From: Micropruina sp.
GTDB taxonomy: Bacteria; Actinomycetota; Actinomycetes; Propionibacteriales; Propionibacteriaceae
Assembly: GCA_016711105.1 (NCBI GenBank)
Contig: JADJTO010000016.1
Location: 1 to 51,882, forward strand
DNA length: 51,882 nt
Reading direction: 5' to 3'
Shown: positions 26,209 through 36,544 of the stretch, piece after piece
Layout: the number at the start of each line of letters is the position of its first letter
Position numbering within the stretch: position 1 is the stretch's first letter
The notes under the pieces: model-generated
Databases searched by the model: none
The model's input: the letters and a program-made list of their open reading frames with translations, nothing else
Told to the model about the DNA's origin: nothing
Translations under genes and position numbers: made by a program

Positions 26209-27073
26209 TGACCACCGCCACGACCGCCGAAGGCGCCGACGGGTGGGACCGGCGGCGCCTGGTCCGGACCCTGATCGTCGTAGCCGCGGCGGCCCTGGCG
26301 CTGCTCGCCGGGTTCGGCTACGCCCTCTACCGCGCGGTCACCTCCACCGGCTCGCCGCACCCCCGGGCGCCGTCGCCGGGCACACCGACCTGCAGGCCGG
26401 CGCGCTGCTGCCGCCGGGGCAGGCTCGCCGCGACGCGATCGCGGCCGCCCCGATGCTCGCGGTCCCGCCCGACGCGAGCCGGTCGGGGACCCCCGCCGCC
26501 AGGCCCGGCCCAGCCATCACCATCCCCGCGCCCAGCCGGGTCGGGCCCGCCGACGTCCCCACGGGCTTCCCGCGCATCCCGGAAGGGGCGGTAGGGCAGC
26601 TGGCGGCGATCGAGGCCACCGTCGTGCAGGGCATGTCCATCGGCCGTGCGCACGCCGTCCACCACGCCTGGGCTGCGCCGGGCGCAGTCCCAGCCGACTC
26701 CTGGGACCTGACCGCGAGCATCCAAGCGTTCCTCGGCAGCGCCGCCGGGACCCGCGCCGCGGACCTGGCCGCCGTGGTCGTCGCGACGCCGGTCGCGGCT
26801 AAGGTCAAAGGGGTCGACGGGCAGGACTGGGTCCTGGCATGTGTCCTGCTCAACGTCACGGCCCGCATCGCCACCCAGGCCAGGGTCGCGTACGGCCACT
26901 GCGAACGGATGCAGTGGACCCCCGGGGCCGGCGCCGGCCGGTGGGTCATCGCCCCCGGCAGCGCGCCGGCCCGAGCGCCCTCGACGTGGCCCGGCACCGA
27001 CCTGGCCGGCCAGGCTGGGTGGGCCACCTGGACCTCCGGGCCGAGCCCGGTCGCGACAGGACCGACCCGATGA
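26208..27073 (+). pseudogene. bitopic conjugal transfer protein, frameshifted
   Basis: The start ATG 26208 overlaps the previous stop. After a basic stretch there is one membrane helix (LIVVAAAALALLAGFGYALY, about residues 21-41), then an extracytoplasmic domain. One C is missing from the run at 26360-26364. In the restored frame the protein continues HTDLQAGALLPPGQARRDAI, then a Pro-rich linker and a folded domain (AIEATVVQGMSIGRAHAVHH; DWVLACVLLNVTARIATQAR; AYGHCERMQWTPG). Length is about 288 aa. The topology fits a VirB8/TcpC-like channel component, as inference. Its stop overlaps the next ATG (27070). Confidence 0.6.
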
Positions 27074-28528
27074 GCTGGTGGGACTACGTCAACCCCTTCA
27101 CCTACCTGGGTAACGCTGCCGGGAAGATGGTCGCCGACGGGTGGACCGCGGCGATGCTGGGTGTCTGGAACGCCGGGCTGTGGCTGCTCAAGCTGGTCCT
27201 GGGCATCGAGGACGACTTCCTCGTCCCCGACCTGTCCGATACCGGCCCCATGTCTAGGGTCTACCCGTACACGTTCTGGGTCGCCGCAGCCTTGGTCCTG
27301 GCCGTGCTGATGGTCCAGGTCGGGATCGCCGCGTTCCGCCGCGACGGGGCAAGCGCCGCCCGGGTCCTGGTCGGCAGCGCCCAGTTCGCCGGGGTGTGGG
27401 TCGCCTGGGTCGGGTATGCCGTCGCGGTCCTCGCCGCGGCCGGTGGTCTGACCCGCGCGCTGATGGAGGCGCTGCTGCACGTCGACGCGATGGACGCCTG
27501 GGCGCCCTGGACGGGGTTCTCCACCGCCGACATCACCGACGGGACGGTCGCGACCGTCCTGGGCGTGCTGGGCATCTTCCTGGTGTTCGCCGCGTTCGGG
27601 CACCTGCTGGTGATGCTCGCCCGCGGCGCCGCCCTGCTGGTCCTGGCGGCGACCAACCCGATCGCCGCGGCCGGGCTGGCCTGGGAGGGCGGCCGGTCGT
27701 GGTTCTGGAAGGCGTTCCGCTGGTTCCACGCGGCCGCGTTCACCCCGGTGGTCATGATGCTCATGCTCGGCCTGGGCGTGCAGGTCACCTCCGGCGTCGC
27801 CGTGTCCGGCACCGACTCGCTGCAGCAGGCCATCGGCACCGCCGTGCCCGGGGTGATGCTCATCCTCGTCGGCGCGTTCGCCCCGCTGGCCCTGTTCAAG
27901 CTCCTCGCGTTCGTCGACCCCGGCACGTCCTCCGGTGCGGCCATGCGGTCCGGGCTGGCCGCCCAGGGCGGACTGCAGGGCCTGCTGCGCGGGCCCAGCC
28001 CCGGCGACACCACTACCGCAGCCGCCAGCAGTGACCCGGACGGCCGCTCCCAAGGGGGAAGCGGCGACCGAGGCAGCCACCACCGAACGGTTCGCCGGCG
28101 GCTTCGCGCGCGCGCTCGGCGCGGCCGGCCAGGTCGCAGCGACCGGCATCGGCGCCGCCTCAGGTGCCGGCGGGCGGGCCGCGACCCTGGGGGCGGACCT
28201 GACCAACCAGATGGGCGTCGGGCACAACACGTACGTCCCCGACTTCTCCTCCGGTGGCCGCTCCCGGGGCCGGGCCAACGCCGGTCCCAGCGCCGCCGAC
28301 CAGGACAACCCCGCCATCAACAGCGCAGGACCAGACCGCGGGGACGCCACCCCCGACGCCCCGTCCCGTCCGCCCACCGCCTGGCCGCCGACCGCGACGC
28401 CCCCACCGGGCGCCGGCGGCCCCTCCCGACCCGGAGGCGCGGGCGTCACCGGTGGCGCGGGCGGCGGATCCGCAGCCGCTGCTGGGGGAGAGGCCGCCGC
28501 CGTCGCGGTGCCTGTCGTGCCCGTCTAG
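27070..28528 (+). pseudogene. VirB6/TrbL-like polytopic channel protein, frameshifted in the tail
   Basis: The start is ATG 27070 (MSWWDYVNPFTYLGNAAGKM). Several membrane helices are visible: YTFWVAAALVLAVLMVQVGI, WVGYAVAVLAAAGGL, TVATVLGVLGIFLVFAAFGH, GAALLVLAATNPIAAAGLAW, FTPVVMMLMLGLGVQV and VPGVMLILVGAFAPLALFKL. This fits a VirB6/TrbL-type inner-membrane channel protein. A G5 run at 28054-28058 has one G too many. Beyond it the true tail is EAATEAATTERFAGGFARAL and a long Gly/Pro/Ala-rich disordered end, stopping at 28528, about 485 aa. The membrane part itself is unbroken, so a truncated product could still insert. Confidence 0.7.
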
Positions 28529-28544
28529 TCAGGAGCGTGCAGTG

Positions 28545-30057
28545 ATGACCCAGATCTACCGCGGATACACCAAGGACCGGATCGGCTGGTTCCTGTTCGG
28601 GCTGACCGGGTGGCAGGCGTCAGTCGTGGCCGGGGCGAGCCTGCCGCTGTTCTGGTCCCTGCGGGCGCAGGCGTGGGGTGCGGCAGGCCTGTGCGCGCTG
28701 GTCTGCGCCGCGGTCACGGTCGTGACGGTCGTCCCGGTCCGTGGCCGGTCCGCGATCGGCTGGGCCGGCGCGACCGCCGGCTTCGCCGTCGGCGCCGCAG
28801 CCGGCTGGACCAGGTTCCGTTCCCGCGCGTCCCGCGGGCACGTCGAGGACCTCACCCAGGTCGACCTGCCCGGGTCGCTGGCCGGGATCGAGATCCATGA
28901 AGGACCCCCGACCGGCCTGACCGGGGCGCGGACGGCGATCATCCAGAACCACGCCGCCCGCACGTGGGCGGTCACGGCCGCGATCGTGCACCCCGGCGTC
29001 GGGATGCGCGACAGCGACGACCGGGCCCGGATGGGTGCCGGGCTGGCCGACCTGATCGACCAGGCCAGCCGCACCGAGCTCATCGACGAGATCCTCTTCC
29101 TCGTCCGGTCCGTCCCCGAGGACGGCGCCGAACGGGACCAGTGGATCTCCCGGCACCGCCGCAGCGACGGCCCTGACCGGGTCCGGGTCATCAACGACGA
29201 GCTGCAGCAGGTCCTGACGGGCGCGTCGGTACGCACCGAGGCGTTCCTCACCCTCGTCGTGCCCGAGACCCGCCTGCGGAAGGCCGCCCGAGAGTCCGGC
29301 CGCGGCGTCGAAGGACGCGCCCAGGTCCTGCACGCCCTCATGGGCGAGGTCGCGGCCCAGCTCAAGGGCGCCCTGGGGTGCACCGCCGTGTCCTGGCTGA
29401 CCAGCCCCGAGCTGGCGGCCGCGTGCCGCACCGGGTTCGCCCCGGGGGACCGGGCCGGGATCATCGACGCCCTGAGCGCCGCCGCCCGCGGTGTGGACGT
29501 CAACGCCGACGTCCCGTGGGCGCTGGCCGGCCCGTCCGGCGCCGACGCCGTCGCCCGGCACTACAGCCACGACGCGTGGAACTCGATCAGCGCCACGATC
29601 ACGCTACCCGTCAAAGGCGCCGTCCTCGGCGCTCTCGCCCCGGTCCTGGCCCCCACCGGACCGGGGGAGCGGCGCAGCTTCCTGGTCGCCTACCCGCTCC
29701 TGTCCCCGACCGCCGCGACCCGGGCGTCGACCTCGAGCCAGTGGGCCGCCGACATGGGCCAGGGGCTGCGGGAGAAGGCCCGGATGAAGCAGACAACCAA
29801 GGTCCAAGGACGAGGCCGACCAGATCCGCAGCGTCGAAGCCAAGCTCGCCCGCGGCAGCGCCCTGACCCGCCCCTACGCGGTGTGTACCGTGACCGCGCC
29901 GAAGACGGCCCGGATCGCCGAACACGGCCGGCGCCTCGACGCGTCGATCCGCCGCGCCGGGTTCGCGCCGCTGCGCCTCGACCTGGCCCAAGACGTCGCC
30001 TTCGCGGCCTCCGTCGTCCCGCTCGGGGTCAGCCTGACCCGCACCTCCGACGCCTGA
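28545..30057 (+). pseudogene. SCO6880-family conjugation protein, 3' end frameshifted
   Basis: The start is ATG 28545 (a GTG at 28542 is possible) with AGGAG upstream. Near the N-terminus are two membrane helices (GWQASVVAGASLPLFWSLRA; WGAAGLCALVCAAVTVVTVV) as in PrgI-like proteins that sit with VirB4. The remainder is a large soluble domain (HAARTWAVTAAIVHPGVGMR; RTELIDEILFLVRSVPEDGA; RHYSHDAWNSISATITLPVK), the actinobacterial SCO6880 family. An extra C at 29804-29805 shifts the last 84 residues. The correct tail starts KDEADQIRSVEAKLARGSAL and ends SLTRTSDA at TGA 30057. As written the frame runs on to 30140. Confidence 0.75.
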
Positions 30058-30090
30058 ACCCCCCAACAGTCCTGACCGCTTACGGACACC

Positions 30091-30285
30091 ATGAACGCCC
30101 GCACCCGCCCCCCAACCCCCGTAACCCCGTCCGCCGATGATGTGGTGGGTCGGCGAACGGGCCACGAAACCAGCCCCCGGCCGTCGCCCACCGCCCGCGG
30201 CCACGCCACACCCATGACCGACGTGCCCGTCCCGGACAGCCACCCAGCACGCGCACGGGCCGGCCAGCGGACGGTCACGCCGTGA
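30091..30285 (+). CDS. possible small Pro/Arg-rich protein
   Basis: A 64-aa open frame whose stop overlaps the GTG start of the VirB4 gene (GTGA), as for other coupled pairs in this operon. The sequence (MNARTRPPTPVTPSADDVVG) is low-complexity with no recognised domain or ribosome site. It may be chance. Confidence 0.25.
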   Translation: MNARTRPPTPVTPSADDVVGRRTGHETSPRPSPTARGHATPMTDVPVPDSHPARARAGQRTVTP

Positions 30286-31895
30286 CCCGGGCCCGTCGCA
30301 CCGGCCGCGACATGAGCCAGCTGCTGGCCGACTTCGGGCACGACCTGCCCACCACGACCGCCCCGGCGACCGCGGCGACCCCGGCCCGGCTGTTCCGCCA
30401 CACACCCCAGCGCGGGGTACGCCAGCCCGGGCGCGGCTGGGCACCCGCCGCCGCGCCGGTCACGGCATACCGGATGACCTCCGACCAGGCCCCCGTGTTC
30501 TGGCCGTTCATCGCCGGCCCTGGCCTTCCCCCGACCGGCGCGCAGATCGGCGTCGATGTCCTGTCCGGGTCCGCGTTCCACGTCGACCCGATCGGGTGGG
30601 TGCTCCGCGACGACATCCCGGTGACCAACGCCAACGTCATGTGCCTGGGCAAACCCGGCACCGGAAAGTCCGCCACCACCAAGGCGTTCTGTCTGCGGAT
30701 GACCGACTTCGGGTACCGGATCCTGATCCTGGGGGACCCCAAAGACGAGTACGAACGGCTCTGCCACTTCTTCGGCGTGGAGCCGTTCGTGCTCGGCCCG
30801 GGCCTGCGCGCCCGGATCAACCCCCTCGCGTTCGGCCCGCTGGGCCAAGGCTGGGAACACCTGGGCGCCGAGCAGGCCCGCAGCCGGGCCGCGATCGTCT
30901 TCAGCCGCTGGCTCACCCTCGTGCGTGCCCTGGTCGGCAGCCAACGCATCGGCAACCGGCCGGTCCCGTTCGGGCCGTCCGAGGAGGCCGTCGTCAAGAC
31001 CGCCCTGCAGGACCTGACCGGGTACAGCAACGGCGCCACCACCTTGACTGAGACGACCATCCCCCGGTTGTGGCACCACCTCGACCAGCCCACCGACACC
31101 CTGATCGACCATTGCCGCTACGCGTCCAAGCAGCACTTCTTCGACGAGACCCGGCTGCTGCGCGACGCCCTCGGCCAGCTCTTCTCCGGCGCCCTGCAAG
31201 GCCTGTTCGACGACCACACCACCATCGACGTCGACTGGAACGCCCCGATCCAGTCCCTGTCTCTGTCCCGGCTCGCCCCCCTGGGCGACGACGCCGTCGG
31301 GATCGCCCTGGTCGCCCTGAACAGCTGGGGACGCGGGATGCGCGAGACCGCCGCGCCCGGCGACCTGCGCATCGTCGTGCGCGACGAGATGTGGAAAGCG
31401 ATGCGCCTCGGCGTCGAGGCCGTCAAGAGCCTCGACGAGGACCTGCGCCTCTCCCGTGGGGTCGCCGGCCGCGGCGGCGACATCCAATGGTTCAACGCCC
31501 ACAAACCCTCGGACATGCTCACCGTCGGCGACGAAGGCTCCCAAGCCGCCAACATCGCCCGCGACCTGATCCACCTGGCCGACATCAAGATCCTGCACGG
31601 CCAGAAACCCGGCGTCGCCGACGAGCTCGACACCATCCTCGGCCTCGGCGCCCAAGCCACCGCCGTGATGACCGGCTGGGCCATGCACCGCACAGGGCGG
31701 GCGCTGTGGCTGGTCGGGGAGCAGGCGTACAAGGTCGAAACCCGCCTCCACCCCACCGAGGAAACACCTCACGTGGACCAACGAAGCCCTCGAAAGCGCC
31801 CGATGACTCTTCGCACGATTCCTGACGGGTCCGGCGCGCACCGCAACCGCCGCGGTGCGCCCCCCAGCACCCCGGCCCGGCACTTCATCCCATGA
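30282..31895 (+). CDS. VirB4-like conjugation ATPase
   Basis: The motor ATPase of the transfer channel. Walker A is in NVMCLGKPGTGKSATTKAFC, followed by ILILGDPKDEYERLCHFFGV. Walker B lies in DLRIVVRDEMWKAMRLGVEA. Downstream are GGDIQWFNAHKPSDMLTVGD and DIKILHGQKPGVADELDTIL. Start is GTG 30282, or the in-frame ATG ten codons on (MSQLLADFGHDLP). Near the end an extra C at 31767-31768 changes frame. The family-like ending is LTWTNEALESAR with stop TGA 31806, whereas the written frame reads on to 31895, where it overlaps the next ATG. The N-terminal VirB4 domain is short because it is provided by the SCO6880 protein in such systems. Confidence 0.85.
   Translation: MTRARRTGRDMSQLLADFGHDLPTTTAPATAATPARLFRHTPQRGVRQPGRGWAPAAAPVTAYRMTSDQAPVFWPFIAGPGLPPTGAQIGVDVLSGSAFHVDPIGWVLRDDIPVTNANVMCLGKPGTGKSATTKAFCLRMTDFGYRILILGDPKDEYERLCHFFGVEPFVLGPGLRARINPLAFGPLGQGWEHLGAEQARSRAAIVFSRWLTLVRALVGSQRIGNRPVPFGPSEEAVVKTALQDLTGYSNGATTLTETTIPRLWHHLDQPTDTLIDHCRYASKQHFFDETRLLRDALGQLFSGALQGLFDDHTTIDVDWNAPIQSLSLSRLAPLGDDAVGIALVALNSWGRGMRETAAPGDLRIVVRDEMWKAMRLGVEAVKSLDEDLRLSRGVAGRGGDIQWFNAHKPSDMLTVGDEGSQAANIARDLIHLADIKILHGQKPGVADELDTILGLGAQATAVMTGWAMHRTGRALWLVGEQAYKVETRLHPTEETPHVDQRSPRKRPMTLRTIPDGSGAHRNRRGAPPSTPARHFIP
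31836..31860. terminator. hairpin between VirB4 and cell-wall hydrolase genes
   Basis: GCGCACCGC (31836-31844) pairs perfectly with GCGGTGCGC (31852-31860) around a 7-nt loop. No U-tract follows. It would lie just after the family-like VirB4 stop (31806) and may be an attenuator or mRNA processing element within the operon. Confidence 0.4.
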
Positions 31896-33439
31896 AGAAG
31901 CTCGCCGCCCTGGCCGCCGCGTTCCTGGCCGTGCTCGTCGCGGCGCCGTTGACGGTTGCTGGGTTTGTCGTCTCGACCTCCCCGGCCGTGGCCCACCAGG
32001 TCGCCTGCGTCACGGCAGGGACCCCTACGGCCGGGGTATGGCGCCCGCCGCTGCAGCAGGCCTACGCCTTGACCTCACCGTTCGGGCCGCGCGTCGACCC
32101 CATCACCGGCGCCCCCCGGCTGCACACCGGGCAGGACCTGGTCTCCCTACCCGGGCCCGGCCCTGTCGTCGCGGCAGCAGCCGGCACCGTCACCGTGGCC
32201 GACGACCCGCACGGGTACGGCCACTACGTCACCATCGACCACGGCGCAGGAGTCGCCACCCGGTACGCGCACCTGGCCGCCGTGGCCCCCGGGATCGTCA
32301 CCGGCGCGCCCGTGTGGGCCGGCCAACAGGTCGGCGTCGAAGGGTCCACCGGCCACTCCACCGGCAACCATCTGCACTTCGAGGTCCGCGTCCACGGCGC
32401 CGCCGTCGACCCCGTCGCGTTCATGCGCGAGCACGGCGCACCCCTGGACGGCCGTGCGGTCCCCCCGTCCGCGCCCCCCGGGACGGCCGACCCGGGCGGA
32501 CCCCAGGGCGGGACCGGGTTCGACCTGCCACCCGCCGGGTCGCCACGGCTGGCGTCCCTGGCCAACCCGCCCCTGCCGATCCCCGCCGCCATCAAGACCC
32601 TCTACGTCGGCGCCGCCGCCCGGTACCACCTGCCCTGGACCCTGCTCGCCGGGATCGGGATGGAAGAGACCGCCCACGGCGCCGCCACCGCGACCAGCGC
32701 GGCCGGGGCCCGGGGCCTGATGCAGTTCCTGCCCGGCACCTGGGCCCGGTACGGGGTCGACGGGTCCGGGGACGGCCGCGCCGACATCGACAACGACGCC
32801 GACTCGGCGACCAGCGCCGCGAACTACCTGAGCGCGTCCGGCGCCACCGCAGGACCGGTCGGGGTACGCCGCGCGCTCTTCGCGTACAACCACGCCCACT
32901 GGTACGTCAACGACGTCCTGTACTACGCCGCCGCCTACGGCGCCGGGATCGTCCCCGGCGACCCCCACACCTGCGACCCCGGCGGGGACGCCACCTTGCC
33001 CCCGATCGACGGCCAAAGCATCCACGCCCTGCTCACCTGGGCCCACAGCCACATCGGGGACCCGTACGTCTTCGGCGCCACCGGCCCCCACGCGTGGGAC
33101 TGCTCCAGCTTCACCCAAGCCGCCTACGCCCGAATCGGCGTCACCCTGCCGCGCACCGCGTCAGGCCAACGTGACTGGCTCGCCGCCGGCAACGGCGTCC
33201 GCGTCGTCCCCGGGCACGAGCAGGCCGGGGACCTGCTGTTCGTCGACACCTACCTCGGCCCCAACCAGATCGGCCACGTCATGCTCGTCGATGACCCAGC
33301 CAGGCACCGCACCATCGAAGCCGGCGGAACCCACGTCGACACCTACGACTACACCCACTGGACCAGCCACCACCTCTTCCAGATCTGGCGAGTCGGCGCC
33401 CCGGGGTCTAGAGGCACCTACAAAACAGGCTCTGTATAG
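31892..33439 (+). CDS. three-domain cell-wall hydrolase (M23, transglycosylase, NlpC/P60)
   Basis: An exported peptidoglycan hydrolase that would open the wall for the transfer channel. Signal peptide: MKKLAALAAAFLAVLVAAPL to about residue 35. M23 metallopeptidase (about 55-175): LTSPFGPRVDPITGAPRLHT with HTGQD, and GNHLHFEVRVHG. Lytic transglycosylase (about 230-345): LLAGIGMEETAHGAATATSA (Glu), ARGLMQFLPGTWARYGVDG and LFAYNHAHWYVNDVLYYA. NlpC/P60 (about 365-510): WDCSSFTQAAYARIG (Cys), then AGDLLFVDTYLGPNQIGHVM (His). All catalytic residues are visible. At 515 aa the frame is intact, starting at ATG 31892. This fulfils the VirB1-like role of the system. Confidence 0.95.
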   Translation: MKKLAALAAAFLAVLVAAPLTVAGFVVSTSPAVAHQVACVTAGTPTAGVWRPPLQQAYALTSPFGPRVDPITGAPRLHTGQDLVSLPGPGPVVAAAAGTVTVADDPHGYGHYVTIDHGAGVATRYAHLAAVAPGIVTGAPVWAGQQVGVEGSTGHSTGNHLHFEVRVHGAAVDPVAFMREHGAPLDGRAVPPSAPPGTADPGGPQGGTGFDLPPAGSPRLASLANPPLPIPAAIKTLYVGAAARYHLPWTLLAGIGMEETAHGAATATSAAGARGLMQFLPGTWARYGVDGSGDGRADIDNDADSATSAANYLSASGATAGPVGVRRALFAYNHAHWYVNDVLYYAAAYGAGIVPGDPHTCDPGGDATLPPIDGQSIHALLTWAHSHIGDPYVFGATGPHAWDCSSFTQAAYARIGVTLPRTASGQRDWLAAGNGVRVVPGHEQAGDLLFVDTYLGPNQIGHVMLVDDPARHRTIEAGGTHVDTYDYTHWTSHHLFQIWRVGAPGSRGTYKTGSV

Positions 33440-33463
33440 GTGACTCTAGGATGGAGGAATCCG

Positions 33464-34968
33464 ATGAGAGACAGCGTCTACACCCCCGGCGCCGGCCACT
33501 CACCCCGCGTCCTGGCAGGGCGCGACGACATCCTGCGGGACTGGCAGCTCATGCTCAACGACGTCGACGCCCGCGGCCGGGTCCGCGCCCAGGACATCGT
33601 CCTGGTCGGCCCGCGAGGAGTCGGCAAAACCGCGACCATGTCCGCCTTCGCAGCCCTGGCAACGCAGCAGGGCTTCGAGTGCGTCAACCTCCAAGGCGTC
33701 GTCGGCCAAGCCGGGCTCGTCGAGTCCCTCCTCCAGCGCGCCCAGACACGGATCGCCGCCGAGTCCGGACCGTGGCACCGGACCCGGGCAGCATTCGAAC
33801 GGCTCAGCAGCGTCAACATCAGCGTCGCCGGCTTCGGCGGTGGCCTATCCACCCGCGAGACCAAACAGCCAGGCACCCGACTGAACGCGGGCTCCTTAGC
33901 CCAAGCCCTGGCCGAACTAGCCGGTGAGATCCGTCAGGACCAGCCCCACGGCGGGCTGCTCGTCACCGTCGACGAAATGCAGGCCGCCACAGCCGTGGAC
34001 CTCGCCCTCGTCGCCGCGACACTGCACCGGCTCAACGTCGACCACCGCAGCGCCGTGGTCCTCTTCGCCGGCACCGGGCTGCCCTTCACCGCGGAAGTGC
34101 TCCGCAAGGCAGGCGTCACCCACCCAGACCGGCTCTTCATCCTCCAAGACATCCCCCTGACCCTGGAGGTCGCCGACGCCCGATACGCCGTCATCGAACC
34201 CGCCCGGGAAGCCGGCGTGACCTGGGAACCCGAGGCCGCCGACCTCATCGTGGACGTCAGCAACGGCTACCCCGCCCACCTCCAGCTCTTCGCCGACGCC
34301 GCCTGGTCCGCCGCCCCCGGGCCGGACGCCATCACCCTGGTCGACGTGCAGACCTCACTGCCCGCCGTCGGTGCCCAACTTGAACGGCGCACCCTCGGCC
34401 CCGATGGGACCGCATCACCGACCTCCAGATGGAGTTCATGGCCGCCCTCGCCCTACACGGTGGACGTGCACCAATCTCCGTCGTCGCCGCGACACTAGGT
34501 CGAGCACAAGGCGAACTGTCATGGCTGCGCGAAGAGCTGATCCAAGAAGGCGACATCTACGCGCCCCGCCGCGGCAAGATCGCGATGGCCGTCCCCCTGT
34601 TCGCCGGCTACGTCATCACCAGATATGAGCAAGCAAGCAAAGACACCACCACACCACTGCTGACCCTGGACCAGATGCGCCACAACGCCGGCCAGTCCCC
34701 AACGGGCAACCAAGAACGTCAGCGCGGCCCCGCTGAGCTACAGGGCAGCCGAGAGCAGGCGCGGCCTTCGACCCCGCCCCCGGACTCAGTCAGCCGGGAT
34801 CACCCCATGAAGGCAGCCAGGCCGGCAACGGTGCACGCCCTGGCACCCGCACCCGACGGGTGCGGGTGCCAGCCGCGACGGGTCAGGGGCCACGGCCTGA
34901 ACGGTTCAAGGACTTGGCGCGGGCCGACACCGCAGGCCTCGTCAATGAACGCCACGAATCCGTCATGA
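33464..34968 (+). pseudogene. AAA (Orc1/Cdc6-like) ATP-binding protein, frameshifted
   Basis: The start is ATG 33464 (MRDSVYTPGAGHSPRVLAGR) behind GGATGGAGGAA. Walker A: IVLVGPRGVGKTATMSAFAA. Walker B: GGLLVTVDEMQAATAVDLAL. Sensor-like: SAVVLFAGTGLPFTAEVLRK. A winged-helix C-terminal domain follows in a second frame (MEFMAALALHGGRAPISVVA; SWLREELIQEGDIYAPRRGK). One C is missing at 34399-34402. The end is uncertain: the frame runs to 34968, past a strong hairpin at 34840, so the true stop is probably near 34735-34800. Such ATPases accompany actinobacterial transfer operons and cargo; their role is unclear. Confidence 0.65.
34840..34872. terminator. strong hairpin, likely terminator of the transfer operon
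   Basis: CTGGCACCCGCACCC (34840-34854) pairs perfectly with 34858-34872, a 15-bp GC stem with a 3-nt loop. No U-tract follows, as is common in high-GC actinobacteria. It lies at the end of the long plus-strand operon. Confidence 0.6.
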
Positions 34969-35114
34969 AGGACTCCCGCGCCCTCGGCATCGACCAGGCG
35001 AATCTCGACAAGGCCCCCGACCTGCACCGCAAGCCGGGCAGCTCCGACTGCCCCCAGACCGTCGACCTGAAGCCTCGTCCTGCCCGGTGGCCGAGACCTG
35101 CAAGTCGACGATGA
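34860..35114 (+). CDS. possible small protein or fragment
   Basis: This open frame contains ERFKDLARADTAGLVNERHE and VMKDSRALGIDQANLDKAPD, which read like real helical protein. Its start overlaps the hairpin, and the end (ARWPRPASRR) looks unnatural. It may be the remnant of a larger gene. No family recognised. Confidence 0.25.
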   Translation: MRVPAATGQGPRPERFKDLARADTAGLVNERHESVMKDSRALGIDQANLDKAPDLHRKPGSSDCPQTVDLKPRPARWPRPASRR

Positions 35115-35266
35115 ACTCCACGGCCGGGGGGTCTCAGAAGCGGGTGACACCCCAGACTCCGATCCGGTCAGCGGCGAGGGCCGCCGATCACTACCCTCCT
35201 GAGCGAAGTCAGGCGCGCCCAAGCCATGTCGTCGAGAGCGCGCGGCGGTCCGCGCAACTCCGACCA
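35115..35266. other. short intergenic gap
   Basis: About 150 bp between the end of the transfer operon and the convergent restriction genes. Nothing recognised. Confidence 0.3.
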
Positions 35267-36531
35267 CTACGGCGAGGCTTCTTCGTCTACGTCCCAGCCT
35301 TCGATGACCCCAGGCGGCAACCAGCCCCAGCCATTGGCTCGCTCGTTGAGCAGCGGTTCCAACCGTGGCTTCACGGCGGCGTCTGCGATGAAGGTGATTC
35401 GCACGCGTACCCCGTCCAGGAACTCGATCGCGGCCAGGTCCCCCGCGATCGGAGCAGTGGCACCCGTCAGCGCCACGACATGGCGAATACCTGTCGCGAC
35501 GACCTGCAAGTAGTTCAGGCGAAGGTCCGAGTGGCTCGACGCCGTTCTCCCCATCCCAACGTGCGTGATGTTGGTCGTAGCGACCCCGCTCGTCACCACT
35601 TGATCTGGCGCCGCATCCAACCGCGCCTCGATCGCGATATCGACACGAGGCTCGTCGTTCTCTCCAGCGGGATTCATTGGGAGGAACTGAGCGACATCCT
35701 TGGGAAGCGCGATGTACGCGGTACCGCGTTCGCCTCGGAAAGTCTTGGTGTCGAGGTTGCTCAGACGCTTGATCACTCCAACGGCGCCGTGGGGAAGCGT
35801 ATGGAGTGTCCCAGCGGGCACTGTGGCGGTCTGCCTGACGCTGGGGGGCGGCACGTTGGCCACAACCGGCCGGGAGCGCCGCGGAAGCCGCAACAGAGGT
35901 CCGAGCCTTGGGAATCGAGCCTTGCGTGCGCTCTTGGCGGCGCCTGTGCTTGGAGGGGCAACTCGGCGCGGACTATCCAGGACCCCGTCCGCGATCAACT
36001 CGGCGATCTCGGCGCGGTCGATCGCAAGTGAGTTGGGGCGACTCCCGTCTCTCCATGCTTCGATGGCATCATGAATCTTCCCGAACGGTGCCGACGAATC
36101 CTCAGTACTTGCGAGAGCAATCGCAGCTTCAATGTTGCTTGCGAGCCCAGGACCGGTGAGGTTCACGGATCCGACCAGCGCCACAGAACTGCCGTCGGCA
36201 TACCCGATGAGGAACGTCTTCGGATGCATCAAGACATCGTCGGCGGCCCCAAAGTGAGGCTCCTATTGCCCGCGGTCGCCGCGCGATCGAACAGGTCCAG
36301 AACGTACGTCAGGTCGTCGCTCCTGACACCACCTTCGTTGCCTCCGACTACGAGATGGAAGTCACCACCCCGATCGAGGACCTCCATGAAGACCGCCTCA
36401 AGGGGGAAGATCCCATCACCCGAGAAGTAGCCTGTCTGACACGCGAAGGACGTGGCTTCGGGCAGGTTCGTCTCCAGCCACCGGTAGAGCGAGTGCTCTG
36501 GATCGCGGCCACCGGTATCGAGGTAGCGCAT
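35267..36531 (-). pseudogene. phospholipase-D-fold restriction endonuclease (BfiI/NgoFVII-like), frameshifted
   Basis: The start is ATG 36531 (MRYLDTGGRDPEHSLYRWLE). The N-terminal nuclease lobe contains FACQTGYFSGDGIFPLEAVF. The single PLD motif MHPKTFLIGYADGSSVALVG then SVNLTGPGLASNIEAAI shows the His, Lys, Ser and Asn of an H-x-K...G-S-x-N active site. The C-terminal half (GTAYIALPKDVAQFLPMNPA; AIEFLDGVRVRITFIADAAV; NGWGWLPPG) resembles the B3-like DNA-binding half of BfiI-type enzymes. One base is missing at 36247-36250. Joined length is about 420 aa. It is downstream of two methyltransferases on the same strand, which supports a restriction role. Specificity unknown. Confidence 0.65.
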
Positions 36532-36544
36532 GGGAGGAGTCCCC

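Noticed and set aside
29611..31883. Very long minus-strand frames opposite SCO6880 and VirB4 genes
   Set aside because: Opposite strand of genes with clear Walker motifs; Gly/Val/Asp-rich shadows without domains.
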